This document shows, piece after piece, positions 23,701-37,100 of a stretch of DNA of 64,000 nucleotides. Position 1 is the stretch's first letter. Every line of letters begins with the position of its first letter. Position numbers and translations under genes: made by a program. Below the pieces are notes generated by a model. That model searched no databases. It saw only the letters and a list, made by a program, of their open reading frames with translations, and was not told the origin of the DNA. The DNA lies in contig CM053331.1 in the NCBI GenBank assembly GCA_028583605.1, forward strand, positions 41,524,783 through 41,588,782, given 5' to 3'. The stretch comes from Dastarcus helophoroides (taxonomy: Eukaryota; Arthropoda; Insecta; Coleoptera; Bothrideridae).

Positions 23701-25671
23701 ATTTCTCCCAACCAAAAATTTCTAGCTGTGGCACTGTTGGATTCTACCGTCAAGATATTTTTCGTTGATACCTTCAAGGTAATTCTGTTATAATCATAAT
23801 ATATGTGCGAAAGTGCTCCATCGAAATGATTTCAGTTTTATTTGTCGCTGTATGGTCATAAATTACCAGTTCTATGCATGGATATTTCGTCCGACTCTGC
23901 GATCATCGCGACCGGTTCCGCCGATAGAAATGTAAAAATATGGGGTTTGGACTTTGGCGACTGTCACAAGAGCATTTTTGCCCACGACGATTCAGTGACC
24001 GGACTGCAGTTTGTCCCTAGAACGCACTATTTTTTTACCTGCGGCAAAGACGGTAAAGTTAAGGAGTGGGATGGAGATTCCTTCGATAAAATCATTACAT
24101 TACCGGTAAGTCGGCTAGACAGGGCGATATTTATTCATTTGATTTAAAAAAGTGTAAAGGGATTTGTCAGAAAACATAACATAAATAATAGAGATTATCA
24201 TTTTGTGAAATTACTTACAAATAGGGTCATATGGGAGAAGTATGGTCACTTGCAGTAAGTCCCAGTGGTCAGTATGTGGTTTCCTGCGGGGCAGATCGCG
24301 TTTTGCGTCTCTATGAGCGAACAGATCAAGTGGTGGTTCTTCAAGACGAACAGGAGGAAGAAAGGGAGCACTCGGAATCATTGGCTACTGGAGAACAAAC
24401 TACAGTGCCCGGACAGCCGGGTCTTAACTTACCCTCGAGAAAAACAGTTGGAAGCGAGAAAGCTGTAAGTGTATTTCGTCGAATAAGAATACTTTTTTGC
24501 TTTGCAACATTTCTTTCAGCAATGAAGATCGTTAAGTTATAAAATAACGCATTTGACGAAGAATTCAGTCAAATTAATATGATTTGTTATAATTTTCAGG
24601 CAGAAAGTATTTTAGAATGTTTGGAGATTTGTGAACAATATAAAGATCAGCTCGCTGAACATGAGGCTCTTCAAGCTGCCTCATCACAAGTGCTTCCTCA
24701 ACCTCAACCTCCTTTGCTCATGCAAGCTTATAGTGTTACTACTGTGGACGATTTTCTTTTAGAAACTTTAAAAAGAATAAGAGCAAGGTCAGTTATAACA
24801 TTTATTAATAATTTCAAAATTAATTATTATTTTACTTATTTATTTACTTTATATCTTGCAACATATAATAAATAGACCATTCGGTTGCATTTAAGGTTGT
24901 TTTAGAAAAATTTAAAATATTTGATATAAATATTTTTATTGTTGAGAGCAAGAAATGATCCAAATTTTTAAGCTTCAGCTTTTCTACAATTTCCTTTTTT
25001 TTTTCGAAAATTTTTGCCAAGATGCTTCTAAAAGTGCTGGTTATTAGCAACACTTGGTACTAGTGCATGAAATACTATTTAAATTAAGTCGATGGTCATT
25101 ATTTTTTCTTTGTAGGTTTGAGTAAATGTAGCTTATTTTTCTTTAATTTTTTTAAACCTTGTTTGGTATTTAAAAACAATCGTTATATTTACAGTGATTT
25201 AGAAGAAGCGCTACTAATTCTGCCATTCACGTCGGTTTGCAAAATTCTCACGGTGCTACCCAGTTTGATTACCAGAGGTGACTCCATTGAACTGATTTGT
25301 AAAGTTGCCATGTTTCTGTTGAAACTGCATCATGCCCCTATTGTTGCAAATCATGCCTTAATTTTTACTCTGGACCAACTAAAAAAATTGGCATTTACCA
25401 AAGTAGAAGATCTAAGGGTAATTTAACAATTTCTTTTTTATTAAGTTTTAAGTTATCAAAAATGTAAATTATTCATCATTAACTATCTCTGTTAAAATTG
25501 CAGGATACTGTCGGATACAACCTATATGGTATGCAGTACATTCAGAAGGAACTTGAAGAGGCGGAAGGGATTCAATTATTTAAAGATGCCACTCTTCAAA
25601 AGAACAAAGGGGACAAAAAACGGAAACGGAGAGAAAAACTAAAAAGATCAATTATAGCGCTATCAACTTAG
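20740..25671 (+). CDS. WDR3: WDR3/Utp12, WD40 component of the UTP-B small-subunit processome complex
   Basis: Thirteen exons: 20740-20910, 21847-22056, 22116-22313, 22424-22600, 22657-22856, 22904-23281, 23337-23496, 23551-23778, 23836-24105, 24225-24464, 24600-24787, 25195-25417, 25504-25671. All splice phases agree and the product is 936 residues, close to the human protein (about 940). It starts [20 protein letters not shown], typical of WDR3/Utp12. Two arrays of WD40 repeats follow (blades such as [44 protein letters not shown]), separated by a charged linker ([12 protein letters not shown]). The C-terminal Utp12 domain runs from about [17 protein letters not shown] to [10 protein letters not shown], with a Lys/Arg tail. 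Known role: nucleolar 18S pre-rRNA processing together with Pwp2, Tbl3 and Wdr36 homologues. The gene looks intact. Confidence 0.96.
20911..21846 (+). other. WDR3: WDR3 intron 1 (936 bp)
   Basis: AT-rich. It contains an imperfect inverted pair TTGATTCCATTCCTACTGAG (21463-21482) and CTCAATAGGAATGGAATTAA (21561-21580), perhaps a small decayed foldback element. No other feature seen. Confidence 0.5.
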
Positions 25672-25676
25672 TTTCT

Positions 25677-25682
25677 AATAAA
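25677..25682 (+). promoter_or_regulatory. WDR3: WDR3 poly(A) signal AATAAA
   Basis: A canonical AATAAA lies 6 bp after the stop codon, implying a very short 3' UTR. Confidence 0.7.
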
Positions 25683-27760
25683 GATAAACAACAAATAGTA
25701 ATATAAGACTTTTATTTTTTTAGTTCATTACATATGTGAAAATAATAGTATTCTAACATTTTCTTTGAAGAAAATTATATACAAGAAGGCAATTAGAGAC
25801 AATTAAAAAATATTTAATGCCAAATTAAAAAGCTACACTAGTCAGTGTAGGAATGGAGATTCTTACAGCAAATTAATACATTACCATAATTAATACTTGG
25901 AGTCCGCATTTGTTGTAAAATTCTGATGAAACGAAACACACAAATTTTCGAATTCTCATGAAATCACCAAAATTCCACACCAAACGCTACAATGGGCTTT
26001 GGTTTAGGAGCATAACAACTGGCAAAGTAACATGCAGCACCAAAATTACAAGTTTCCTGGATTAAATAAACAATAATAAATAAATACATGTTAGAATACT
26101 CGAATAATTTAAAATGGAATACTCGTAATTTTGGTGCTCGCTCAGAACATGATTTTTTTTTCTTTAAAAATAGTAATACAAATTATTACAATTAATTTGC
26201 CCCAAGCTCGCCCTGCTTATCTATGATATAGATAAACAACGCCAACTGTGGGACAATAGGAACCAAGTGCTTATAAATATTACTTAATTATTCTTTTTTG
26301 TTTATTGCCAATAATACAATGATGCGCTAGCATTCATTATTGGAATAAAGGTTTTATCTACATTTTTTACATATTAAATTGATGGCGATTTCGCTGCGGA
26401 GAAATAACATACTTTCGTCACATTTGCCATTGAATAACGAAGTATTAGGATGTAAATGTTAATATTTTTTAAGCAAGTTTACATAAGATGATCAAAAATT
26501 TAGAAAATATAAAATAAACACGAGATTAACTTTTTATATTATCCTTGGTTTTTCATTTTTTTACAAATCTTGAACTAATTAATTTTAGAAAGTGAATTTA
26601 ATCACAAAGTTTTTTGTGACAATTTTCTTCATTTAGTTTTTAATTTTTGATTAATTTCTTTTATCTTAAATTTGAAAAATGTTTTTTCTTTCTAAAAATG
26701 ACTTCGCCTCTAATTATATGCGACTATTCCATTTAAAAAAAAAAGTTATTGCCTACAAAAATTTATGCCGATTTTTTATTGAGCAAAGCAAAACTGATAA
26801 AAAGTCGAGTGGTTATTATCAAAAGAAATTTTTCGTGAAATTGAAAGGATAGCTCTATGATTAAAAACAATTTTTGATTAAATTTCAAAAATGACAGACT
26901 GGAAAACTTACAATGTTAAAAATGGAGCTGGATATATTTTTGGAGTAAATTTATACTTACATTTTGTTCTAATTGGCACATTTTAAATAAATGTAATTAT
27001 TTGGAATTGATGAAACAGAATACTTAACTTCCAAGTTAAGGAATGTTACCCCTCCCTTGCAAAATCACCGAATCACTGGTGTAGCATATACTGATAATAT
27101 GTGATTTTAGTCGTCTGGAAAATACAATTAATTATTTAACTAGTTAACAACAACAACGTTAGCGAGGCTTTAATCAATTAACGAATTCAACCCGGAATGT
27201 AGTACTTTAACAAAGTAAAAATGATATAAATTAAAAAAAAACACATGATCTATTATTTCAATAATTATACATAAATAACTTTAATATACACTGGATATAT
27301 TATTATTATTATTAATATAAAATACCCCTAGGGGTATAATATTTACAATGTATTTTAAATAACTTATTTAACAAAAAAATTCAGACTTACTCATAATCAG
27401 ACTTGGCTATACATTGACGGTTCAGACTGCAAGAGCACCTGAATCATTCGATACAGAAGATTAAAAATTTCCAATGTTTTTCAACATTATTTATTGGTTT
27501 TACACAAAAAAAAGTTCTGCCAAAAAATATTGACATGTTGCTGGTTCAGTGTACATAAAAATAAAATAAGTTAATAATAATAATAGCAAAAGCTGCATAT
27601 AACAAGTGCTTATTCACTTTTGTATATTTCTATACAAAAAAAAAAATAACTCGTCCATCATCAACCTTCCAACAGACCAGTAACGAATCCGACCCGAATC
27701 GTTAAAACAAAATCACATCCTCTCGGTAAAATTCGGTCGCGCACCAACCGACAACGTTCT
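25683..27760. other. Region between the convergent WDR3 and spitz genes, including spitz 3' UTR
   Basis: AT-rich DNA without coding potential. The spitz transcript (minus strand) must end here: an AATAAA on the minus strand at 27490-27495 is 266 bp past its stop, and further TTTATT words occur down to about 25.7 kb. A (TTA)n microsatellite sits near 27299-27315 and a 16-bp perfect palindrome at 27322-27337. Confidence 0.5.
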
Positions 27761-28125
27761 TCAAGGCTGCGGTGCCGCGGGAGGTGGTGGAATCAACGTC
27801 GTAACTTGGTGCAATTCTATTTTGCTCTGTTGCCGGATGTCGCCGCGATCGTGGACGAGCCGCACCGGCAAATCGCTGTTGGTCGATTGCTGTTGCACCA
27901 GCGGATTCTGCTGCGGTCGCGTCGTTCGCCACCGCGTACCGAACGTCCGCGAATATGCGGGATTCGCGCCGCGACTGTCCACGCAATCGGCCGCAGTCCT
28001 GGTCGCTTTGGTATGACGCTTGTAGTGCAAGAATATAACTACACATAATATCACTACTAAAAACACAGCTATGGTGGCACCGCCGGCTATACTAGCTGTC
28101 TCCAACATGAACCTTCGTTGTGACG
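27761..28125 (-). CDS. spi: spitz terminal exon: transmembrane helix and cytoplasmic tail
   Basis: It begins CG|TCACAACGA (completing a proline codon) and encodes SQRRFMLETASIAGGATIAV, then the rest of the helix to about VVIFLHY, a basic stop-transfer KRH, and a Ser/Thr/Gln/Pro-rich tail. Conservation with Spitz is strongest in the first 15 residues, where Rhomboid cuts. The tail is GC-rich and unlike the fly tail in sequence. Confidence 0.88.
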
Positions 28126-31100
28126 CTGCAAAAGAGACGTTAACCATTTGACTGTTATACTTGAAATAATCGACACAATTTGAAACGTAAAAAATTCGCA
28201 TTTGTTTGTTTTACACAAAAGATTTATCAAGGTCTGACCGTTGGTCGTGTTGAAAGTGCGGCTACATCTTTGTATCTTTAGCGACTCTTTCTTATAAAGT
28301 AAAACTCCTAAGCATTACGTACAAGTGTACTGTTTCCCAGTTATCATACGTAGAAGAATCAGCTACCTGCCTGAACTATCGCATGATTAATTTACGTTGC
28401 AACTGGCTTGTAACTAACAAAATTATTATCAGCACTGGACGCACTTTCATTCATGCCGTTAGAGCGAATTATGAAAATAATGGCCGTACTTTTACAGACA
28501 TACAATATTGTCTTTAATAAGAATGGAGATTCGACTAATTTGACTAATCAGACATTAATAAAACTTTTGTGAAAATTAACCAAATATAAATCAAGAACTA
28601 TATAAAATAATAAAATCGCAATTTATAAGATACAAAGATAAATTCATAATCTTAATTTTTTTTTTTTGACAAGAAGTTCACTTAAAAAGAAAAGAGATCA
28701 GAAACTTGATGCTCTGAACAGTTTATTTATATACAATACTATATGGTACTATAAGGTAATTAAATTCACTTATCGAGAACAATACTTACGCAAGTATGAT
28801 CCGTCTAAATCTTTATATTCACATCTAGCACCCATGTAACCTTCGGCACATCTGTAATAATGAGAATAACGTCAATATATGCAATTGTAAAATTCATTTC
28901 GACTTTGTTCTTTAAATTTAACATTATTATTAACATTTTTACGACTAAAAAAAGAAGTCGCCCTTTTTGGGGGTTCTTTAGCTTTGTGTTGTAGCGCATG
29001 TTGCAAATTCTTCAATCCGCTCTTGAGAGAACTTGATTCGATTGATCGAATCGACATTCCCAAATTATTCTAAAACTTTTCTAATATGAAACACTTACTC
29101 GCAATTATACAGTAAAGATTCTCCTATTTTAACTGTGAAGCACGTCGCTCCATTAAGACAATACCACGCCGCGTAGGCCGGTGGGCATGTGTATCTGGGG
29201 AATGTGATGTTGGGCCTTGGTGTCGGCACCGGAGGTCGTGGTTTCGGCGTTGTACGTGAAGAACACGCATCTGAAACAAAAGGCGCAATATGTTAAAAAC
29301 AAAAATGGAAAATACAAAAAGGAAGATTTTTTTTCCAGCAGTCTTGACCTCGTTTGCGATAAAATATAATTTAAAACGGACGAGGCGGCAACAGTAACGT
29401 GATTGACCTTACGAGCCACTAAATTAGACCCAATTAAAGAGGTAAGGTGCAAAACAAATATTCTAGGCGTGCCTAAGTATTGTATAAAAACGACGTTGAT
29501 TGAGCAGATAACGAATCGACATATTGGGCAGAATTGAGCCCAGAAATCCTAACGATTTGGAATTTTGGATAATGGAATTTCTATAATCACAAGTTTTTGA
29601 ATTGAAACAAACTCATATTCATATAAATTTTGGATATATTTCTCGTTAGATAGCATTATTAGTTAATAAAGCGGGGAAATTTATTCGCTCATACACGTAA
29701 AACAAAAACAATCTGAGGCGCTATTTGGCGTAATGGCGTAAAAATACAACACGGTGACGTCATATAACATTTCACGTCAAACCGTCTAGAAATATTTAAT
29801 GTTATAAAGAACTGATGTGTTAGAAATCGCAAAGTAACCCATGTGCAGGTGTTGTATGTCTTCTAGTCAAACCGTCTGGACTTTGGAATAAACTAGATGT
29901 TTTTCCGAGCCATGGAACTCGTTACCGAACGGAATTTTTCCCAAAAATTACAACCTATCCTTGTTTAAGAAGGCATAATAGGGCTAATCTTTGCGAGTGG
30001 ATTGAACATAAAAAAAAGATGCAAACTTTCGAAAGCAGCTGTCATTTATATATATGCGCGCCCCTATTGTGATTTATTTACTAATTGATTCGTGTTATCG
30101 TTGTTATATGACGTTCTCTTTGTCGGTTTAAATAAAGTGTTTAAATTCACGGCATATTTACGATCGAATCTAACATGTAACAATATTTTCTACGAAACAT
30201 CTGAAACATCTACAACAGTAACACTGTGTAACAGTAGAGATGAATAAACTTAGATTCAAGGTATTATCTTCTTAAATCATCATAATTATATTTATTAATT
30301 CTTTTACCAAACGAGATCATCTAATAAACCCTAACAATCTTCGTTCTGTTTATCAAAAAGGAACCATCATCCATCAATGTAAAAATGCGGACAATAGCTC
30401 AACACTGTGTGCCTCTGCCCCAAGCACAATCGTACTAATAAAACGGCCCCTTCGGCAATTGATCCATTAATCTGACAAATGGCAGAACCTTTTCATCGAC
30501 TTATTGGAAATTCGACCAACAATAAGGACGAACTTCGTCGATCAGATGACCGGTGGTCTTTCATTCCCGGAGGCCGAGTACAAAGAACCTCCGGATATAC
30601 AATAGGGGCGGTTTCAGGTTTTGATGACCCAACTAGAATTTCGCTTTCGTTATAATAATCGGTGGAAATCTCCACATTTATGTATTATGTATATTACTTA
30701 TCAACGTTCTTAATGTAACTCCGACGTCGATAGATTCATTTAAAAACTTTTCTGGATTTTATTCAAACCTGATGGACCCACTTGAAAATTATCTATTCAT
30801 TCCATCTGCAGTACTTTATTTCCCCGAAATAAAATATTATTTTTTGTTAATCTTTTATTTAAATTGTATTATTACCATAAACGGAAGATTGGAACCCTTA
30901 CTGTTCAGGAAAAAACACAACGGTTTAGAATTAACGATTTCAAAAAAAAAAGTAAGATTCACCACAAGCTTACTGAGTAATTCTTGTTATTATTATAATG
31001 ATACTGAAGATGTATCATATCAGATAAAAAGTAGGCAAATATGTAATAAAATAAAAAAGAAGTGTTTTTCAATAAACCGCTTATCTATTATGCGAGACTC

Positions 31101-34100
31101 GGTCTAACATTCGGTCGTTTTTTTAAAATAACTACCTTTCTATTAATATATTAAGATTTATATTATTTCTTGTACAAAGTCTAGGTAAATACATTTTATG
31201 CTCCAACGGCAACCCTAGCTTTCAGAAATTTCGCATGACCGCAATCGTTCATGGAGGGAGTTTAAACGGTCAACAATGGCCCCCGCAGATGAATGTCGTC
31301 AAAGTGGATTATGGTATAATATGGCGGTCGGGAAGAATGACAGGTACGGTGAAAATATGCATACAAACATCGACGTAAACACGGGCATTATATTATTCAG
31401 AGCCCCGTGAAATTTCAACAATGCCCATTGCCAAACAGTCAGCGCAGGGTTACCTTTTATTTGAGCGTATCGCAGTCGTTAGCCTCCCCCAATTATATCC
31501 AGAGTACGTCGTAGCTGAAACGACCCGGTATGCGTCAAGGTTGAGGCGAGGAAGGAATAAATAAAACTTGGCAAATAACTGTAAATGTAGTCGGACCTCC
31601 CACCGTTTCATTCTCATTATAATCAAGTTAGGTAATATGGTCGTAAAAATGGTAAACAATGGTAATTACTTTAAAAGAATATGGCATAAAACACGTATGC
31701 CGGTTGTTTTGGTGTTTATGCCTCTTTGCTCTGAAGGTGTTTCCTCTCTCGGCTCTCGGTAGTTTGTAACTAGCAACAAACTAAATTAAAAACTTACAAT
31801 ATTATTCTATTCGAATAAAACACACATCGACAACTTTCTTTGAATGCGGATCAGAATTTCTCAAGTTTTTCCACACGTTTCGTGTCAGAAAATCAAGTTC
31901 AGGTACTGACATTTTTAAATAGGACAAATTAATCTTCTGATGAAATACGCATTGCGTATGCCCGACGTTGCCGATAAAAGCGAAATATGCGCGACCACCC
32001 GTATAAATGCATACCTAGGATCTTTAATTATCGAAACAACCGCACCAAATAAATACAGAACCCGAACGAGCCGATCCCGAGGATGATTTGTGTTTGGCAG
32101 GCGAAAGCTCATAATTTCGGTGTGATTTAGCAAATTGGCGAACACCATTCCGGCGGCCACCAGCTGTGAGCCCGAGAGAGGGCGCAACGGTCCCATCTTG
32201 GCCCACCTTGTTGTCGGCGAGCAACAGATACACAAAGTAACCTGGTACCGCTCAGCAATTATCGGTACCCCAATGACAACACTGACATCCTAATAGCTCC
32301 GCTGCCGTGCAGACAGGATAATTCTATACTGTCCGATTACCTGAAATTTACGACAATTGACGCGCTCTGCCAAATAGAAAACAAAATAGTGAAAGAGGTA
32401 GGTAGCCCATTAATGTATAATCGTTATAATTGATGGATTAATAATAATTTTAGGCAAACTGAATCGGATAGGTAACCCAATTCGTTACTACTAATAATAA
32501 ATAATAAGGAAATCGGATTCATTTTGTAACAGAAAAATAGAAATAAGAGAGGCGAAACACTGTACTAATTATAGAGGTAAAAATTTATTTACTCAATATT
32601 CCTTTACAAGTAATTTCCGGGTGCGGGCCTATATTTATATTCTATTCTAGAGTATTCGATAACTCGAAGATACGAATAAACAATTTCGTACCGTCCTAAT
32701 AACATTAATTGTTTGTAAACATTCGACCAAAGTCTCGAACCCACGAATAATTTCTCCGGCTGCGTGCCTCCCTAATAGCTTCTACTAATAAGCATCTAGT
32801 AAACAACTTTTAACTTTATAGTCCGCTACAAAGTGATTTTTCTATGAATATCAAAAACTTTTACTTTTTGGTTCTTTTTTTTTGCAGAATTCTTTAAGCA
32901 AATCATTGTCCTTGCGGTACTGCTTGTGAAAAATGAGATGATCTGAATCCTTATTGATTCCGTTCTAAGAAGTGAATTCTTAACCGTAAAGGTATAGGTT
33001 GTTAAAAATCCCAAATATGCGACAACGTTACCTTTATGGCCAAAACGTGATAGGCAATAGAAATCCGGACTTTTTCCTAACAATTCAGGTGTTATTTCCG
33101 TCATTGTTCACACCACCGAATACCTCGACAGTCTCCCTCGAATCGCTCCGCGTCCTTCGACGAATGCCGACCAGAGTGCGAAACGCCGCGCTTCATCTCT
33201 CGCCTTCTCCGTCATTAACTGGACAGAGTGATTTGTTATTTTTTGATTCGGCACCTTTTGTGGGATAATTCCGAATTAAAGAGAGGCAACAAAACACCCA
33301 CCTCGAAGCCGTAAAACCAACAAAACCGGTGCCTTGGTCCAGTCGCCTCGCATTAAGAAACCAGACGGCTCTATTATGTTTCGCAAACTTACAGCTTCTG
33401 TCAAAAATCGCCGAGCGGGCGGTCTGGATGACACACCGGCCGGCGGACCACCGCGGATTCGGGGTAACTGTATTATAAATACCTTGACGTGTCGAAAACA
33501 CAAAGCAACCGGAACTTTGTCGATGAGAAGTAAAAAAAATTCAAAGTATTTCCAAAATAAAATTAAAATTAAATTAGGACACCTCTTTAGGCTCCCTGAA
33601 CGACTTTTAATAGGGGGAAAACTTACGGTTTCGCGTAATAAAATTAATAAATAACGTGTGGTCGGCAGCAGGATTTCAACACTCGATCTACTATGCGAGA
33701 AGTAATGATCTTATTCATTGCGCCTTACTCTCTCGTTAAATTAAAAGTTTAACTCGCTTGATAACTTGTCCTTAAGCCTACAATAGATAAGTTAAATTGA
33801 CTACGTGGAAAGCGTATATATTATGCAGTGTGTTAATTTGATTAAGCGGCGTGTGAGATTAAAATAGAAATCTTCTTCCTACACATAATCGACAGACAAA
33901 CAAATAAGACATAAAAACTAGGCTAATAATAACTTTAATTTAAAAATTAAAAAAAAAATTAAATCAAAGTCTATTTGAAAATCCGACAAAATGCTGTTAT
34001 ATCATAGCTTTAAGTTTTCACTTCAGTCGGCAGTCCCATAATTGCTCAATTTTTTACATAATTTTTCATCTACCGATAAAAATTGTTCTGATTTTATGGA

Positions 34101-37100
34101 ATGTCTATTTTTCAGTTTTTTATCAATCCTATCGGTTTCCTTTCTTTTCGGCTTACGCCTTTTTGTAAGATTTTTAATAACCACTTCAAAACGTCAGATT
34201 TATCAAAGTGAATTAAAAGATCAGAATCCGTATCAAAAAATGCTTTCCTTTGATATGGTTTCTGGTTTACATTTTCAAAGAAAATCTAATTTTTGTGAAA
34301 TATACTGACTTAGCTTCTTGCTTGGTATTGTGTCTAACGCGAAGTTTAAGTTATAAGATTAACGTAGTAAAAAATCACGAACTGTTTATACTGTGTTAAT
34401 ACAAGAAAAAAATGTAGAAAAGAAAATATTTTAACGGAATACTTTTTACTCCGACGATCTGATTTACTCTCATTGCAAACAAATAATAAATAAACATCAT
34501 GGGAAATAAGTATGCTTCGGAATGCATTTATTTAATTATTCCTAAAGAAACTTCCGGGATTCTTCGGTGGTATTGCAGTGTTTAAAGCGAATAAATTCCA
34601 GGTGATTTCGCTACCTCGTTTGCATAATAATTACAAGAGATTTTACCGCAACCGACCGAAGCAGTTTGCGAAAAAAGCGACTCGCTGAATGATTCGTTCA
34701 AAATTTAATTTGCTTTTTTTTCACCTTTTCGCCATCGCTCGACACTAAGCATGGGAACCGATCGCCCATTTTAATTTGTCAACGCGATAACGATTCCGGA
34801 TGATTAAATAGGCGCTCGTTTTTTTCCGAAACCCACCGTGTTTACGGGCATTCCGGACGGTCATCAATTACAAAAGAATTAAGTTCCTATCTACATATTT
34901 AACATAGTTCAGTTAAAGAATTAAGGAGATAAGCGGGTCGATTCTCGGAAAACGAAATGTTTAAGGATAATAAAGCGGTAAAGTGGACCGAGCCGAGGTG
35001 TGGGAAGGACGACTATCTCATTCTAATTGGGCGCACGGCAACCCTATACGTATAAAAGGCGTCATCACTAAACCTCCGAAAAGGTGCCGGTTCGATACAT
35101 CAACAGCGATGGGTAATATCGACTTTTCGTTTTAAAAATGTTCATCGCTAGCGTTGCTTCGAATTTTTAACTATTATCAGCATAGGTTAGGTTAGCTCGA
35201 GAACTCAAATTGTACAAACGAATTGCCTATCCTGCAAACCTCAAGGGTAAAACGTCAACATTTTTACTAATTTTTAGAAAGTTTCTTATCCAAGCCATCA
35301 ATCGAACATCAATTAAATTATGGGATGCGTTTTGTGCTCGTTAATCATAGTCAAGTACACGTGAGATCATTAGAATGTCGATTTGACTGGCGAAATAGAT
35401 GTCACGCCTATTATATAATTAAGCTAATTAATTACAAAATAACCAACAGACTAAAAATCTTTTTTTGCGACAAAAAAATCTTACTGTAAAATTAAACTCG
35501 AGTTCCATTCATTTAGTCCGCGAATAGATTTTCGCTTGTAATTATAGACGGCGGGTAACTTCGCATTCCGTCGGCCAGAGGGGCACATTAGAGAAAGTAA
35601 AGTGCATGTCAAGTTCGCCCGAACGTCCCGCGACTAAAAGGGAAGCTCCCGAGTGCGTTTGGCCGTCTCTTTGGCACGGTGACGGTGGTCTAGACGTCTA
35701 CGACCTTGCTTGAAAATAGCCGCGACGCCGGAAGATCTTCGGCCTCTTGTCCGGTATTTCGCGACGTACGCGATCGGAATTCAGGATAAAACCGATGGCG
35801 ACGGAGTACACTAGGATTTTCACTTGGGAAAGGTCCAAACGAATCGACTTGGTACTAGAATTAGAAAGGATTTAGTCTGTATTTTGTCAGGTATGGGGAA
35901 TTGATAACTGATATATTTTCTCACTTCAGAAATAATGGTAAAGGTATCAAATTTTACCTTCAAAAAGTTTTCCAAATGTACAACTACTCAGATTTCCTCG
36001 TTTTACTTTCAGAAAGATTTATTTTGAAACATTTGCTCGCTTCTAACCGTTCAGACTTTTGCGTTATTGTTTTAGAAAAATGTAATTTGGACACGTCGCT
36101 GCATGGTTTTATTTTTAACGTTGAGACTACGATCTGAAACATTCTTTTTGGAAAATTGTTAAATTTTACCGTTTCTGAATTGTGAGGGGTTCTAGTTCCC
36201 GCCTACTATTTTTTGGATTTCTTTACTTGTGTTTGTTTATTTTTGCAGAGTTGCTACATTTTTTCGCTTCCAACTGGCGATTCATAGTTACCACTTCGGA
36301 AAATTTCATTTTGAAATTTGTACTTTGTACGCACACATCGTTTTTGTAATTTTCATTTACAAAATATAGTTTAATTTTCCAAGTAGACTTCATTCCTTTA
36401 CTGCATATATTAAAAAAGACCAAATTAAAAAGTTAGTTATGTAGAGGTAATTGGTCGGTACTGGAAGGCGTGAGAACATCAACTGTCGGTGTTTTTCTTC
36501 GGCCGCACACCCTAATTTATGGCCGGCTGTCAATTCCGACCACTGGGCTCTTTATTGCCGTGTTCGGACCAACGTGATTGCATTCCTTAAATGGCGCCGA
36601 GTCCTCGATGAAATTAAGTCAGAAAGGTAGTGGTGCGTGTGTGTATGTGAGCATATGTATGGTATATGTCTACCTACTAACCAGCTAAAGCGAATTGATG
36701 CACTTCGTTCTTCATTTCGTACAATCGATTTTTTCGGAGACGAAAAGTATTAAAAGTCGACTAGAGGGATCGTTTTAAATTGAGCGAATTTGTAAAATAT
36801 TTTCTTCGGGCGCGATTACAAAATGTTTGAGGGTGTAGCTGTTGCTAGTGAATCAAATAAAAACTTCAACAGAAGCCCCAAAGTCGGTAAAGGATTGTGA
36901 TCTGTAGTGTGATCACCATTATGTAGGCATACACATATACCAATGGACGAAAATGTCAGCATTTTTCAATGGCGAATTTTGGAGTTAATAACAACTTTAA
37001 AATGTAGCAAATGGTATTGCAACGAATTGTAAAAAAGAAATTAAAAGTTGTTTGCTAGATGTTTATTAATATATACTGTTAAGCTATTAGGAAGATACTA

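Noticed and set aside
27702..28048. Long open frames on both strands overlapping the spitz terminal exon (27702-28046 minus, 27806-28048 and 27822-28016 plus)
   Set aside because: They are shadow frames produced by the GC-rich coding sequence of the spitz cytoplasmic tail; none has splice or domain support.
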